Shown in pieces: positions 1 through 9,216 of a DNA stretch of 64,000 bases. Each line of letters starts with the position of its first letter. Position 1 is the stretch's first letter. The DNA is from Altererythrobacter sp. B11 (lineage in GTDB: Bacteria > Pseudomonadota > Alphaproteobacteria > Sphingomonadales > Sphingomonadaceae), in contig NZ_AP018498.1 of assembly GCF_003569745.1 (NCBI RefSeq), positions 2,455,001-2,519,000 of the forward strand, in the 5' to 3' direction. A program made the position numbers and the translations under genes. The notes beneath the pieces were generated by a model. That model had not been told where the DNA came from. It made no database searches and worked only from the letters and a program-made list of their open reading frames with translations.

Positions 1-1446
1 CGTGCGGAAAAGGCGCCGTTCTCGCTCCGCGTCGTTATGCGCTATCTGCTCATCGACGAGACGAGAATGATCGATGAAAAGAGCCTGCTGCTCGCGCACA
101 ACACTACGGTCACATCGGAAGACAAGGGGCTGCTCAAATTCCTGCTGACCGGCGTAGATGGTTCCTCGATCGCGCAGGTGCGGTCCGGCGATCAGCTCAG
201 GGCAGCGAAGGAGGGGCAGATCGAGCTTCTCTCCCAGATGGCCGAGCAGCTGCGAAAAGCGATCGACGATACGGTCGAAACCACTGCGGTTATTGCCGAT
301 CTGGCTGCTGCAGAGCGGGAAAAAGCGGAACTTCTCGACGTAGTGGAAGAGCGCCAGAACAGTCTGGATGACCTTGCGCTCAAGGAGCGCGGCCTTTCCG
401 ATGACATTCAAGGTTACCAAGCGCGGATCGCGGAATTGAATGCCTTGAAGGTGCGGTTCGATGAACTCGCACGGGTTTACGCGTCCGATATCGATCGTCT
501 CGAAGGTCTGGAAGAAGGGGGCTTCCTGCTGCAGCGCTTCGCCACGATCAATTGCCCGTTGTGCGGGGCGTCCCCCGACCATCAAAAACACGACCATGGC
601 CTTGGCAGCATTGAGGAGCAGCGACACGCCACCGAGCTGGAGATTGAGAAGATCCGGGCCGAGGCACGTGACCTTGCTGCGGCGCTTGCCGACGCTGACG
701 CTGAAATCCTGGAGGTTGAGCGGCTCATCGCCGTCGCAGGTGAAAGCCTGAACGAAGCGCGCCTTGCCCGAGTCCGGGCAGCACAGAGCGAGGTATCGGC
801 ACGATCCATCTTCCTCCGCGCGAGCGCGCGGTGTGAAAAGCTCGAATCCGACTTGGATAACAGGCGCCGAGTTGCCGATCTCGAGATGCAGATCGCACGT
901 ATCAAGGCCACAAGCGTGCAATCGCGACAACGCGCCGAAGGAATCGACGTCAATCTCGACCTTTCGAACAGCGAAGCACACGAACTCTCCACCGTGGTCA
1001 AGCAGGTCCTGAAGGCATGGAACTATCCCGGCGCAGATGCGGTGCATTTCGAGAAGAGCGACCAGGACATCGTCGTTGATGGCAAGCGCCGCCGCGACAA
1101 TGGCGCTGGCGTTCGGGCGCTCTTGCATGCTGCCTTCAAGATCGGCGTACTCGTCTACTGCATTGAAAAGGGGCGGCCGCATCCGGGTTTCGTTATCTTG
1201 GATTCGCCGCTCTTCGCTTATCGTCCGGCGGAAGAGGATCGCTTCGAAGATCTCACGAACGACGAGTTGGAATTGCGCAAAGCCGATGTGGCGACGCACT
1301 TTTATCGGTATCTGCAGGGCATGGCCGACCAGGCCCAGTTCATCGTGATCGAGAACCACAAGTCCGATCAGAATGTCGTCATGCCGTACGCGAATTTTCA
1401 GTTCACCAAGAACCCGAGCATCGGTCGGGCTGGCCTGTTTGTCTGA
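1..1446 (+). CDS. Rad50/SMC-like ATPase, DUF3732 type, 5' end outside window
   Basis: The frame is open from base 1, so the N-terminus, including any Walker A, lies outside; an internal ATG at 37 is probably not the start. The visible part is mostly coiled coil (about residues 60-320), broken near residue 175 by a CPLCG motif followed by His residues that resembles a Rad50 zinc hook. Near the C-terminus FVILDSPL is a Walker B/D-loop segment, and FIVIENHK follows, as in DUF3732 proteins. Such proteins occur as the ATPase of ABC-three-component and other presumed conflict systems; that role here is inference, because the partner genes would lie upstream. The ATPase class is fairly sure, the function is not. 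Confidence 0.75.
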   Translation, partial: RAEKAPFSLRVVMRYLLIDETRMIDEKSLLLAHNTTVTSEDKGLLKFLLTGVDGSSIAQVRSGDQLRAAKEGQIELLSQMAEQLRKAIDDTVETTAVIADLAAAEREKAELLDVVEERQNSLDDLALKERGLSDDIQGYQARIAELNALKVRFDELARVYASDIDRLEGLEEGGFLLQRFATINCPLCGASPDHQKHDHGLGSIEEQRHATELEIEKIRAEARDLAAALADADAEILEVERLIAVAGESLNEARLARVRAAQSEVSARSIFLRASARCEKLESDLDNRRRVADLEMQIARIKATSVQSRQRAEGIDVNLDLSNSEAHELSTVVKQVLKAWNYPGADAVHFEKSDQDIVVDGKRRRDNGAGVRALLHAAFKIGVLVYCIEKGRPHPGFVILDSPLFAYRPAEEDRFEDLTNDELELRKADVATHFYRYLQGMADQAQFIVIENHKSDQNVVMPYANFQFTKNPSIGRAGLFV

Positions 1447-1537
1447 CGAGAACTGGGCGGCTGCGGACGGAAGCGAAGCAGGTACTCAGCGTCAGCTTCT
1501 AACCATGAGCTGAAGGTGCTGCGCAGACTGCGGGTAG

Positions 1538-1612
1538 CCAGAGGGGGAACCGCCCCCGCAGCGCTACGCCGTTTGGGTTTGCTACGCGCTACGAGGGCGG
1601 TTCCCCCTCTGG
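1538..1612. repeat. REP-like palindromic element with 18-bp perfect arms
   Basis: The arm CCAGAGGGGGAACCGCCC at 1538-1555 is exactly inverted at 1595-1612, with a 39-base loop that itself contains partly self-complementary GCGCTACG-type words. It lies between the converging DUF3732 gene and the 1720-2424 gene. It has no U tract on the right side, so it looks more like a repetitive extragenic palindrome than a simple intrinsic terminator, although it could end or stabilise both messages. The rest of 1447-1719 shows nothing further. Confidence 0.7.
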
Positions 1613-1719
1613 CCACAGCTCAAAATATGAGACTTGATTGTCTACATTACGACGTCCCAGCATTTGCCGCAGCCTGGCTAGTTGCAGACCGCCGGTCCCT
1701 TGACGATGAAGGCCATGGC

Positions 1720-2424
1720 TCAGGCGGCGTCCCGGCGCAGCCACTCATAGAGCAGATGTGAATCGGGATCATATTCCGAGCCGTTCGAAATCCGCACGAG
1801 CTTCCCATCGCAGGCGAAGGCGGAGGCGCGCGGAAAGCTCAGATAGGAGCGGCCCTCGAGAATGAGATCTCCTGAGCGAACCTGAGTGATTGCCCTCGTC
1901 GTTCCGAGCGAACGGTGTCCGGCTGGCGCATCGACGAGCTTCAGGCTGTCACCGGCTCTGACCTGCTTCTTGAACGCGGCAAGGGAGACTTTGGCTTCGA
2001 CGGGATTCTTTGCTCCGCGACGCGCGGCCAATGCTGCCCAATAGGCCTGCCCAAGCCGTGCCTCGCAGTAAAAAGAGCAGGTGTGGAAATCCTGGAGCAG
2101 GTTGGAGCGCGTATAGCCGAAGCGTTCCATCTGGTCGCGCACCGCAATGAAAAAGTCGTTCTGCGCGTCACGCGCGGTAAGGTCCGCTGGCGTGTGGAGT
2201 ATCTCGGCAATGATCTTGCGGACGCGTGCGAATTTTTCGGTCTTGATCGCGAAGCGTGTGTCGGGAAATTTGGTCTTGAGATGACCTCCGATGCGCGCGG
2301 CGAGCGTCGAGAGATTGTCGCCGGTTCGATAGAGGTCGCCCTCATAATAGAAGTTGCCCCGCTCATCGAACGGGGTCTGGCTGTACAGGCGCGTGGACGC
2401 GCCCGGCGTCGAAACGTCGGTCAT
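1720..2424 (-). CDS. Hypothetical protein, 234 aa
   Basis: Not recognised. It is a soluble-looking, mixed-charge protein with no signal peptide or membrane segment. The start ATG at 2424 is preceded by CGGAGAAAG at good distance. The N-terminus speaks of a short polar leader and then a YYEGDLYRTGDN stretch; no catalytic motif could be identified. It follows the two small minus-strand genes at 2493-3574 and probably shares their transcript. High-GC coding pattern matches neighbours. It probably belongs to the mobile element backbone; no function is offered. Confidence 0.6.
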   Translation of the reverse strand: MTDVSTPGASTRLYSQTPFDERGNFYYEGDLYRTGDNLSTLAARIGGHLKTKFPDTRFAIKTEKFARVRKIIAEILHTPADLTARDAQNDFFIAVRDQMERFGYTRSNLLQDFHTCSFYCEARLGQAYWAALAARRGAKNPVEAKVSLAAFKKQVRAGDSLKLVDAPAGHRSLGTTRAITQVRSGDLILEGRSYLSFPRASAFACDGKLVRISNGSEYDPDSHLLYEWLRRDAA

Positions 2425-2492
2425 GGTCTTTCTCCGTGTTGAAGCTGTGGCGGCCGGTGCGGCGGCCGGCTGTTGTCTGGCCTCTGGGGCCC

Positions 2493-3074
2493 CTAGGGTA
2501 ATTCCATCGCGATGAAGGCGCGGGCGCGCTTCACGGCGACCTCATCGATCTGGCCCGCGACCTCGGGCGTGGTGGCCGCCAGGCGATCGATCGCGCCAAG
2601 CAGGCTCGAGAGCAGATGAAGCGCCGTTGGAGATGCCGTTGAACTATCCCAGCCCGATGGCGGCCCTGCGTGGCAATAGCCATGATCGAGCGACCCGTAG
2701 CGCCTGACGATTGCGAGCGCCTGGTCGGCTGTTTCGCAATCGTCGAGCGCGAAGCGACACGTCATTTGATCGACCGTGATGCCGGCGTAGAAGAGCGCCG
2801 CGGACACGCCATTTGCGAGTGTGCACCGCATCGGGCGGTTCGCTTCACGATGGATATAGGCGATGTTGCCAAGTCGATCGGTTTCACGAATTCGAACGGC
2901 GTCACGACGCGGTGCGGCGTTGGTCGTTCGAGAATTGTCGTCAGAGGCGAGCATTTCCGACCGCGCGTCGATCCATGCGCAATAGCCAAGACGGGTATCG
3001 TCGTTAGCGACCTCGGTTTTCCAGTCGTCGATGGGATGGTCGGGATCGTCTTCCCAATGATCACGGCGGCTCAT
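2493..3074 (-). CDS. Hypothetical protein, 193 aa
   Basis: Not recognised. It is an acidic, hydrophilic protein opening with MSRRDHWEDDPDHP; its start overlaps the stop of the upstream gene (3071-3574) by 4 bases, so the two are translationally coupled. No membrane segment, signal peptide or nucleotide-binding motif is visible. Small cytosolic proteins of this sort are common in the maintenance regions of sphingomonad plasmids, but that is context, not a function. Confidence 0.6.
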   Translation of the reverse strand: MSRRDHWEDDPDHPIDDWKTEVANDDTRLGYCAWIDARSEMLASDDNSRTTNAAPRRDAVRIRETDRLGNIAYIHREANRPMRCTLANGVSAALFYAGITVDQMTCRFALDDCETADQALAIVRRYGSLDHGYCHAGPPSGWDSSTASPTALHLLSSLLGAIDRLAATTPEVAGQIDEVAVKRARAFIAMELP

Positions 3075-3574
3075 GAAATGCCTCCCTCAAGCGCCTTTGA
3101 AAGCGCTTCCCGCGTGAATTCTATTTCGATCCGGTCCGGGAAAACCGCGCACCAACCCCCGCCGAAACTGTCGAGATAGGGTTTGGTACAGGTGAAGCTC
3201 CAGTCGAACCCGACCGGGGCAATCGCCAGCGACGATTGGCAGCAACGCTGGATCAGCCCGGCGATCGGCCAGGGCTGGAAGTCGATCGTGCTGTAGATGG
3301 TGACTGAACTGGTCATCGGATCGTCGGTCGAACTCTCGACCCGAATGTCGGCGCCGAAGTCGGGAAAGTTCGTATCGTCAAAGATCGCGGTAAAACCACT
3401 TATGGGGTTATTCGCAATGGTCGGCGGAAAGACTGCCAGCAATTCGTCGCTGAGGGGGGCAGGTTTGAAATCGCCCATAAGATCGGCGGCAAGCTGCCAT
3501 GCCTCTTCGATCAACGCCGCTTCGGCGATCGAGCAGGTGAAGGCGAATGAGCCCTGTATGAAGTGGTCGGCCAT
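3071..3574 (-). CDS. Hypothetical protein, 167 aa
   Basis: Not recognised. The ATG at 3574 follows GGAGGCCCC, a good ribosome binding site, and the stop overlaps the start of the next gene. The sequence is moderately acidic with several Cys and Trp residues and no clear membrane helix. It heads the three-gene minus-strand run down to 1720. A purine-rich tract (on the minus strand) lies about 50 bases upstream and resembles tracts before other genes of this block. Confidence 0.6.
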   Translation of the reverse strand: MADHFIQGSFAFTCSIAEAALIEEAWQLAADLMGDFKPAPLSDELLAVFPPTIANNPISGFTAIFDDTNFPDFGADIRVESSTDDPMTSSVTIYSTIDFQPWPIAGLIQRCCQSSLAIAPVGFDWSFTCTKPYLDSFGGGWCAVFPDRIEIEFTREALSKALEGGIS

Positions 3575-3738
3575 GGGGCCTCCATGAAGATAATGGGCAG
3601 CCCAATTGCCGCGCCACTCACAACCACCCTCCTCCCCTCCCTTTGACTTGAGCGCCGAATGAAGGCACGAGTTCGTTTACGCTTGCGCAAGAGCGTCTGG
3701 TTCAAGACCTGTGTTTCCAGCAAGAAGAAGGGTGTTAC

Positions 3739-4704
3739 ATGGCCGAAACCGAAGATTCGGGCGTCATGTCTTTGACCGTGACGTTGCTCAGCGCGTATTT
3801 CGCGAACAACACGGTGCCGAGTGGCGAATTGCCGGCGCTCGTGGAGGGGACACGGCGGGCTCTCCTGGGCGGCGCGCCTGTTGCGATACCAGCCGCCGCT
3901 CCTGCGGCCGAAGATGTTGCGCAGGAGACGCCCGTGGCCGCGCCTGAAACGTCAGCGGCTTCACCGACGACGCCGGTGGCCGTGCCGGAATATAAGCCGA
4001 TGGTCTCCATTGAGGAAAGCCTGGCCTCGGCCGATCACATATTGAGCCTGATTGATGGCAAGCCCTACAAGGCCCTGAAACGACATCTGTCAGCGCACGG
4101 GCTGACCCCTGCGGAATATCGCGGCCGTTATGGCCTTCCGGCGGACTATCCGTTGGTTGCGCGCGGATATTCGGCGGCCCGGAGGGAAGTCGCATTGAAG
4201 CTTGGTTTGGGCGGAAAGCGCAGAGGCTCACCTGCGCCGGTCGTTGAAGAAGTACCTGCCCCTGCGGTCGCCGAGGGGCCGGAGCCGTCGGTCGCGGAGA
4301 CACCCCCGGCAAAGCCTGCACCGGTGCGTCGCGCGCGCGCCAAGGCCGTCGAGGCCGGACCGAAGCCCGCGGTGAAGAAGCCCAAGCGTAAGAACGCTCC
4401 TGCGGCTGTCGCTGAAGCGGTATCCGCCCCACCGGTCGTCGAGGCGCCCGAGCCTGCCGTGGCGGACACGCCCCCGGCAAAGCCTGCATCCGTGCGTCGG
4501 TCGCCCGCGAAGACTGTCGAGGCCGGACCGAAGTCCGCGGCAGAAAAACCCAAGCGCAAGGTCTCGAAGGGCGCTCCGGCCAAGGCTCGGGTTGCGAGCT
4601 CGGAGGCTGCGGAGAAGCCCAAGCGCAGTCGAGGCACAAAGGCAGACGCCGAGGCGGTTCCTGCGGCGGAACCTGTGCCCGAGGCCACGATCGCGGAGGG
4701 CTGA
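3739..4704 (+). CDS. MucR/Ros-like transcriptional regulator with long Ala/Pro/Lys tail
   Basis: Residues about 1-40 and 90-160 match the MucR/Ros fold: MSLTVTLLSAYFANN, then GKPYKALKRHLSAHGLTP and YGLPADYPLVARGYS. MucR proteins normally have about 140-190 residues; this one has 321, because of a C-terminal tail rich in Ala, Pro, Lys and Val that contains two near-copies of a 40-residue unit (PPAKPA-VRR-AK-VEAGPK-A-KPKRK). In the zinc-finger region the usual Cys positions read HILSLIDG, so the Cys ligands are missing while both His remain. It is likely a DNA-binding protein, perhaps nucleoid-like through the lysine-rich tail. It is the only plus-strand gene of this block. Confidence 0.75.
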   Translation: MAETEDSGVMSLTVTLLSAYFANNTVPSGELPALVEGTRRALLGGAPVAIPAAAPAAEDVAQETPVAAPETSAASPTTPVAVPEYKPMVSIEESLASADHILSLIDGKPYKALKRHLSAHGLTPAEYRGRYGLPADYPLVARGYSAARREVALKLGLGGKRRGSPAPVVEEVPAPAVAEGPEPSVAETPPAKPAPVRRARAKAVEAGPKPAVKKPKRKNAPAAVAEAVSAPPVVEAPEPAVADTPPAKPASVRRSPAKTVEAGPKSAAEKPKRKVSKGAPAKARVASSEAAEKPKRSRGTKADAEAVPAAEPVPEATIAEG

Positions 4705-4771
4705 TCGGTGCGGTCGGGGTCCGTCGTGGGTCCTGGACGGCTGCTCATGATCGCGCGGACTGCAGAGGCAA

Positions 4772-7700
4772 TCAGGTCCGCGTCATCGCCAGGATTGCCT
4801 CGATGACCTCATTCGACCGATCGAGCGGAATGAACAGTCGGGTCTTGTACTGAATGACCTCGCTGAACACGCCGTGTGCCTTCAACCGCTCGCGGTCCTC
4901 CGGCCGGTAGTTGCGGATTTCGAGGCGGCGTGACCCATTGACGAGCGCGGTCGTCATCGTCGCGCCACCCAGGCCTGGAATTGCGACACCAGTGCCTTTC
5001 TGGGCGGCGGCGCCAAGTTCGGCAGCGGTAAGCGCGACCGTGCCGTCGAGACCGAACGCTGATTGCAGATCCGCCATCGCCGCCGGAGGGATGAGCCGGC
5101 CGAGGATCGAAGTTCCCTGACCATCGTCGATCCGCCAGACACGGACATCATCTTGTGGAAGTCGGTGCCACACCGGCAGGAGAAGCCCGGTCGCGACGTT
5201 GACGGTTTCGATATCGACCTTGGCTTCCGCCTCGTTCGCTTCGGTTTCCCAGAGTTGCTGAAATTTGTCACGGTCGATCTCTTTCCAGAGGCTGGCCCAC
5301 ATCGCGATTTCCTGCATGCGGGTTCCACCGGTCGGACGAACAAGCTGGCACATGGACACGATGCGCCCTTCCTCGTCCGTGATCGACCAGGACGGCACTT
5401 TGAGAGCGACGCGCTTGGACCGGCTGTTCCGGAGATAAGAGATTTCGCTCGTGCCGTCCCAGATCTGCATCAGCCGCTTCCAATGCATGACGCGCGGGCG
5501 CAGATGAAGCTCGAGCCGCAGCAACCTGGTTTCGGCCCCGGTCACCGGATCGGTGCGCAGTGTCTGCTCGGATCGGGTGATGATCTGTTCGGCGCGGATG
5601 GTCTCGACCCCGACGTCAAATGTGCCGGCCTCGCGCGCCGCATCGATGCGCGCCTGGATCAGGCCCATATATTCATCGAAGATCGCGTTCTGGGTCGCGA
5701 TCCTGAGCGCGAGGATGCGGTTGAGCCAGCGCTGGATCGGCGGCAGTTTCTCCAGAAGTGTGCCGTCCTCGTCGGTGAGCTTGAGGCCGGTCATGCCCTG
5801 GAAGCTCTCCATGTTCACGCTCGAAAGCTTGTTGCCATGGAGAAGATGATACCATTGAGTGAGGGCTTCTCGCGCGTAGTCGCTTTCCAGATTATCCGCA
5901 GGATCGAACAGGTTCTGGCCACCCGTCTGGCGCTGCCCGCGTGTCAGCGCGCCCAGACTGTCGAGACGGCGCGCGATGGTCGAGATGAAGCGTCGCTCGC
6001 CCTTGCAGTCGGTCGTCACCGGCCGGAACACAGGCGGCATGCTCTGATTGGTGCGATGGGTGCGCCCCAGACCCTGGATCGCGACATCCGCACGCCAGCC
6101 CGGCTCCAGCAGGAAATGGACGCGGCGCTTGTCGGCCGTTTTGCAGGTCAGGTCAGCATGATAGGAACGACCAGTTCCACCGGCGTCGGAGAAGACAAGG
6201 ATGGGTTTCAGCCCGTCCATGAATGCCTGGGTCTCGGAGAGGTTGGCGCGTGCGCCGCGCCGTTCGAGTTTCTGGGAACCGTCGCTGCCGATTACGATGC
6301 GACGCGATCGGCCGGTCACCTCGGCGACCTGGCTCGTACCGAAATGCGCGAGCAGCGCGTCGAGAGCAGCCGGAACCGGCGGCATGGCGCAGAGTTCCTC
6401 GATCAGCGCATCGCGCGTGGCCAAGGCTTCGGCGCATTCGACCATATTGCCCGCTTCATCACGCATCGGCTCTGATCGGAGCGAACTGTCGCTGGTGGCG
6501 AAGACACGCATCTGCTGTGTCGGGAAGGCGTTCTTGAGGTAGTCGATCATGGTCGCTCGGGGCGAGAGCTCCAGATCGAGATGAGCGCGTTCTTGCGGAG
6601 AGAGTTCGGCCAGCCGCCTGTCGAGGATAGCCTCGGCGGTGCTGACAAGTTGAACAACCGCGACGTTGCCGGCCGCGAGTTCGGTTTCGATCGCCTCAAA
6701 GACCGTCGGCATCTTCATCGAGATCAGCAATGCCGACCAGAAGCGCTGCTTGGAGCTTTCGAACCGGCTCAGCGCAGATCCCTTGGCCATCGCGTTCAGG
6801 GTTCGGCCCGAGGCGCGATCAACGATATTGGCGGCTTTCAATGCGGCGTCGACATTGCGATGAATCACGGCCCACGCGTCGGCATAGGCGTCGTAAATCT
6901 CGATCTGGGGGGGTGTAAGCTTATGCTCAAGCGGGTCATATTCGACCCCGGCGAAGCTAAGTGCGCGGGCCGTGTAGAGGCCCATGGCCTTGGTGTCGCG
7001 CGCCACGATCTCCATCGCCGCGATACCGCCCTCCTCCATTGCCGCAAGGAAAGCGTCTCTGTCCCGGAAAGCGGTGCCTGGCCCCCACAGGCCGAGCCGC
7101 GCGGTGTAGCTCAGATTTTCCGGCTTGGTCGCTCCGGTCGCGGAGACATAGATAACCCGGGCGCGCGGCAACGCGATCTGCAGCCGGACGCCGGCAAGGC
7201 CCTGTTCGGACCCCTTGGCCGCGCCAAACTCGGTCTCGGTGCCGGCCGCGTTCCCGAGTGCATGCGATTCGTCGAGCAGGATGACGCCGTCGAAGTCTGG
7301 CCCCGCCCAATCGAGCAATTGTTGCAGACGCGATGCGCGGTCATGCCGCTGAGAGCGGAGCGTGGCATAAGTGAGGAAGACGATCCCGCTAGCCATGGCG
7401 ACGGGTTCACCGAGGGGAAACGCATCGAGCGGCTGGATATCGATTGGGACGCCCCCGAGCGCGCTCCAGTCCCGCCTTGCGTCCTCGATCAAGGCCGAGC
7501 TGCGCGAAATCCAGATCGCCCGGCGGCGGCCACGGTTCCATTGGTCGAGGATGATGCCCGCGCCTTCACGGCCTTTGCCGACACCGGTGCCGTCAGCGAT
7601 GAAGAAGCCCGTCCGGTAAACGGCGCCTTCCGCATCCTCGTGCAACTGGTCGCCCGCCTTGTTGGGCGAGAAGGTGCCTTTCAGATCGCGCTCACAGGCT

Positions 7701-9064
7701 TCACCGGCATGGATGATCGTTTCGAGCTGGGCGTCAGACAGGGCAGCGAAAGCCTGCGGCTGGAACATCGGACGATAGCTGGGCGCGGGCGGCAGCACGG
7801 ATGCCATGGCAACCGACTCCACCAATTGCTCCGGGTGGGGTCTTGCGCCGTGAATTTCGATGCGTGCAGGCCGCCAGGGCGCGTAATGTCCGACCGGATC
7901 GTCCGCTGGCAGCGGGGTTGCGCGGATCGTATAGTTGACCGGACTGGCACTTCCATCGGCCGCTATGCGGTCGGGGACAACCAGCGCGCGCTTCTGGATG
8001 CCGCCGAAGATCGTCGACGGCGATGGTTTGGCGGAGGCGCGCGGTCGCAGGGGGATGACGGCCGGCGCTGGTGGCTCCGGCTCGGGCACGGAAAGGCGCG
8101 GCGGGACGCCTGGGACCAGCGCCGCGGCTTCCTCGATCGTTTGGGCGGTCAAGCGTTCCGTTGGCCCTGTCCAGCCTTTGTCGAATATGATCAGGCGGAC
8201 CGCGATGCTGGTGCCATGCTTGGCATAGGGGTTGCCGAGGATCGTGATTTCGACACGCGGGTTCGCGGTCTCGCAGACCATCGTATAGCCGGTGGCGGCG
8301 GTGCCGTCCGCTGCGAAGCTGGGTGGCATGATCGCGACGCAGCGGCCGCCCGGTGCCAACCTGAGCAGCGCGGAACGCAAATGGCGGGCGCCGGCGAAGC
8401 GGTCCTTACCCCGACCGTCGCTCCGGCTGAAGGGCGGGTTCATCAGCACGAGGCTCGGGGAAACGCCGGGGGATAGCAGGTCGTTGATGAATTCGGCGTC
8501 GTGCGTTGTGACAGGGTCGCCGAGCAGCTTTCCAAGCAGCGCGGCGCGGCCGGGATCGCGTTCGTTCAGGGTCATCGCGGCACCGAGCCGAACCGCTTGA
8601 GCGGCCAGCATGCCGGTGCCGGCAGAGGGTTCGAGCACCTGGTCGTCCTTGCGGATACGCGCGGCCTGCGCGGCGAGCCAGGCAAGCGAGATCGGCGTAC
8701 TGAACTGCTGCATCTCGACCTGATGCTCGCTGCGATAGGTCTGGGTGGGGAGCGCCCGTTCGAAGCGGCGAAGCGAGGCGAATGCATCAGCGCCGTCCGG
8801 AACGATGCCGGTCCAGCCTCCAGGTGATTTGAGGAGGATAACCTGTGCGGCCTCAAGCGCATCATAAGCGTCGCGCATCGACCAGTTGCCCGTCGCGTCG
8901 GAGGCCGCGAAGGCTTCCTCCATCAGACGCCTGAGGTCCTGGCGGCGAATGGGCTGGCCGCGTCGGAGCAGGTTAGCCAACCGGGTAGCGACGTCGAAAA
9001 GACGCGTGGTCTTGGAAGTTTCAGGCTCGTCGGGATGTGCGAGCGCGAGCAAAGGAACAGACAT
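4772..9064 (-). CDS. DNA N6-methylase/Strawberry-notch-type helicase fusion
   Basis: A 1430-residue protein. The start is ATG 9064, preceded by GGAGTTCCGCC; the longer frame from 9106 lacks such support. Near residues 130-250 lie an S-adenosylmethionine motif (VLEPSAGTG) and the catalytic NPPF of an adenine N6-methylase. Further on, TGVGKGREGAG is a Walker A-like motif and LLDESHA a DEAH-like Walker B, typical of Strawberry-notch SF2 ATPases, followed by the C-terminal helicase part with GLGRTHRTNQ. Related fusions are found on plasmids and in phage P1 (DarB), where they protect incoming DNA against restriction; the same job here is inference. Neighbours are ParB-like and primase-like genes of the element. 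Confidence 0.8.
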   Translation of the reverse strand: MSVPLLALAHPDEPETSKTTRLFDVATRLANLLRRGQPIRRQDLRRLMEEAFAASDATGNWSMRDAYDALEAAQVILLKSPGGWTGIVPDGADAFASLRRFERALPTQTYRSEHQVEMQQFSTPISLAWLAAQAARIRKDDQVLEPSAGTGMLAAQAVRLGAAMTLNERDPGRAALLGKLLGDPVTTHDAEFINDLLSPGVSPSLVLMNPPFSRSDGRGKDRFAGARHLRSALLRLAPGGRCVAIMPPSFAADGTAATGYTMVCETANPRVEITILGNPYAKHGTSIAVRLIIFDKGWTGPTERLTAQTIEEAAALVPGVPPRLSVPEPEPPAPAVIPLRPRASAKPSPSTIFGGIQKRALVVPDRIAADGSASPVNYTIRATPLPADDPVGHYAPWRPARIEIHGARPHPEQLVESVAMASVLPPAPSYRPMFQPQAFAALSDAQLETIIHAGEACERDLKGTFSPNKAGDQLHEDAEGAVYRTGFFIADGTGVGKGREGAGIILDQWNRGRRRAIWISRSSALIEDARRDWSALGGVPIDIQPLDAFPLGEPVAMASGIVFLTYATLRSQRHDRASRLQQLLDWAGPDFDGVILLDESHALGNAAGTETEFGAAKGSEQGLAGVRLQIALPRARVIYVSATGATKPENLSYTARLGLWGPGTAFRDRDAFLAAMEEGGIAAMEIVARDTKAMGLYTARALSFAGVEYDPLEHKLTPPQIEIYDAYADAWAVIHRNVDAALKAANIVDRASGRTLNAMAKGSALSRFESSKQRFWSALLISMKMPTVFEAIETELAAGNVAVVQLVSTAEAILDRRLAELSPQERAHLDLELSPRATMIDYLKNAFPTQQMRVFATSDSSLRSEPMRDEAGNMVECAEALATRDALIEELCAMPPVPAALDALLAHFGTSQVAEVTGRSRRIVIGSDGSQKLERRGARANLSETQAFMDGLKPILVFSDAGGTGRSYHADLTCKTADKRRVHFLLEPGWRADVAIQGLGRTHRTNQSMPPVFRPVTTDCKGERRFISTIARRLDSLGALTRGQRQTGGQNLFDPADNLESDYAREALTQWYHLLHGNKLSSVNMESFQGMTGLKLTDEDGTLLEKLPPIQRWLNRILALRIATQNAIFDEYMGLIQARIDAAREAGTFDVGVETIRAEQIITRSEQTLRTDPVTGAETRLLRLELHLRPRVMHWKRLMQIWDGTSEISYLRNSRSKRVALKVPSWSITDEEGRIVSMCQLVRPTGGTRMQEIAMWASLWKEIDRDKFQQLWETEANEAEAKVDIETVNVATGLLLPVWHRLPQDDVRVWRIDDGQGTSILGRLIPPAAMADLQSAFGLDGTVALTAAELGAAAQKGTGVAIPGLGGATMTTALVNGSRRLEIRNYRPEDRERLKAHGVFSEVIQYKTRLFIPLDRSNEVIEAILAMTRT

Positions 9065-9100
9065 GGCGGAACTCCGGATTGGATCAGGACCATCGCGGCC

Positions 9101-9126
9101 CACCACTCCTCCTCCCCCTTCCCTCC
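9101..9126. repeat. Polypyrimidine tract recurring in this block
   Basis: Runs of C and T built on CCACTCCTCCTCCCC occur just outside minus-strand genes at 3621-3641, 9101-9126, 11719-11749 and 12770-12782. On the minus strand they read as GGGAGGGGAGG-like purine runs. They are too far from the starts (about 40-50 bases) to be ordinary ribosome binding sites at the first two places, and the third overlaps the end of the primase-like gene. Role unknown. Confidence 0.4.
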
Positions 9127-9216
9127 CGGTGTGCGGCCAGCATGAAAACAGGGCCGTGGCGTGAGGCCAGGCCCTGAGTTGGAGACAGAAGGTGAGATGG
9201 AGAACTTAGTGGCGCT

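Noticed and set aside
3788-4639. Minus-strand frame in the MucR-like gene
   Set aside because: Arises from the repetitive Pro/Ala tail read backwards.
5063-6475. Long plus-strand frame of 470 codons
   Set aside because: Antisense to the methylase-helicase gene, His/Arg/Asp-rich composition typical of the reverse of a GC-rich gene.
6581-8476. Long plus-strand frame of 631 codons
   Set aside because: Also a shadow of the methylase-helicase gene; no domain visible.
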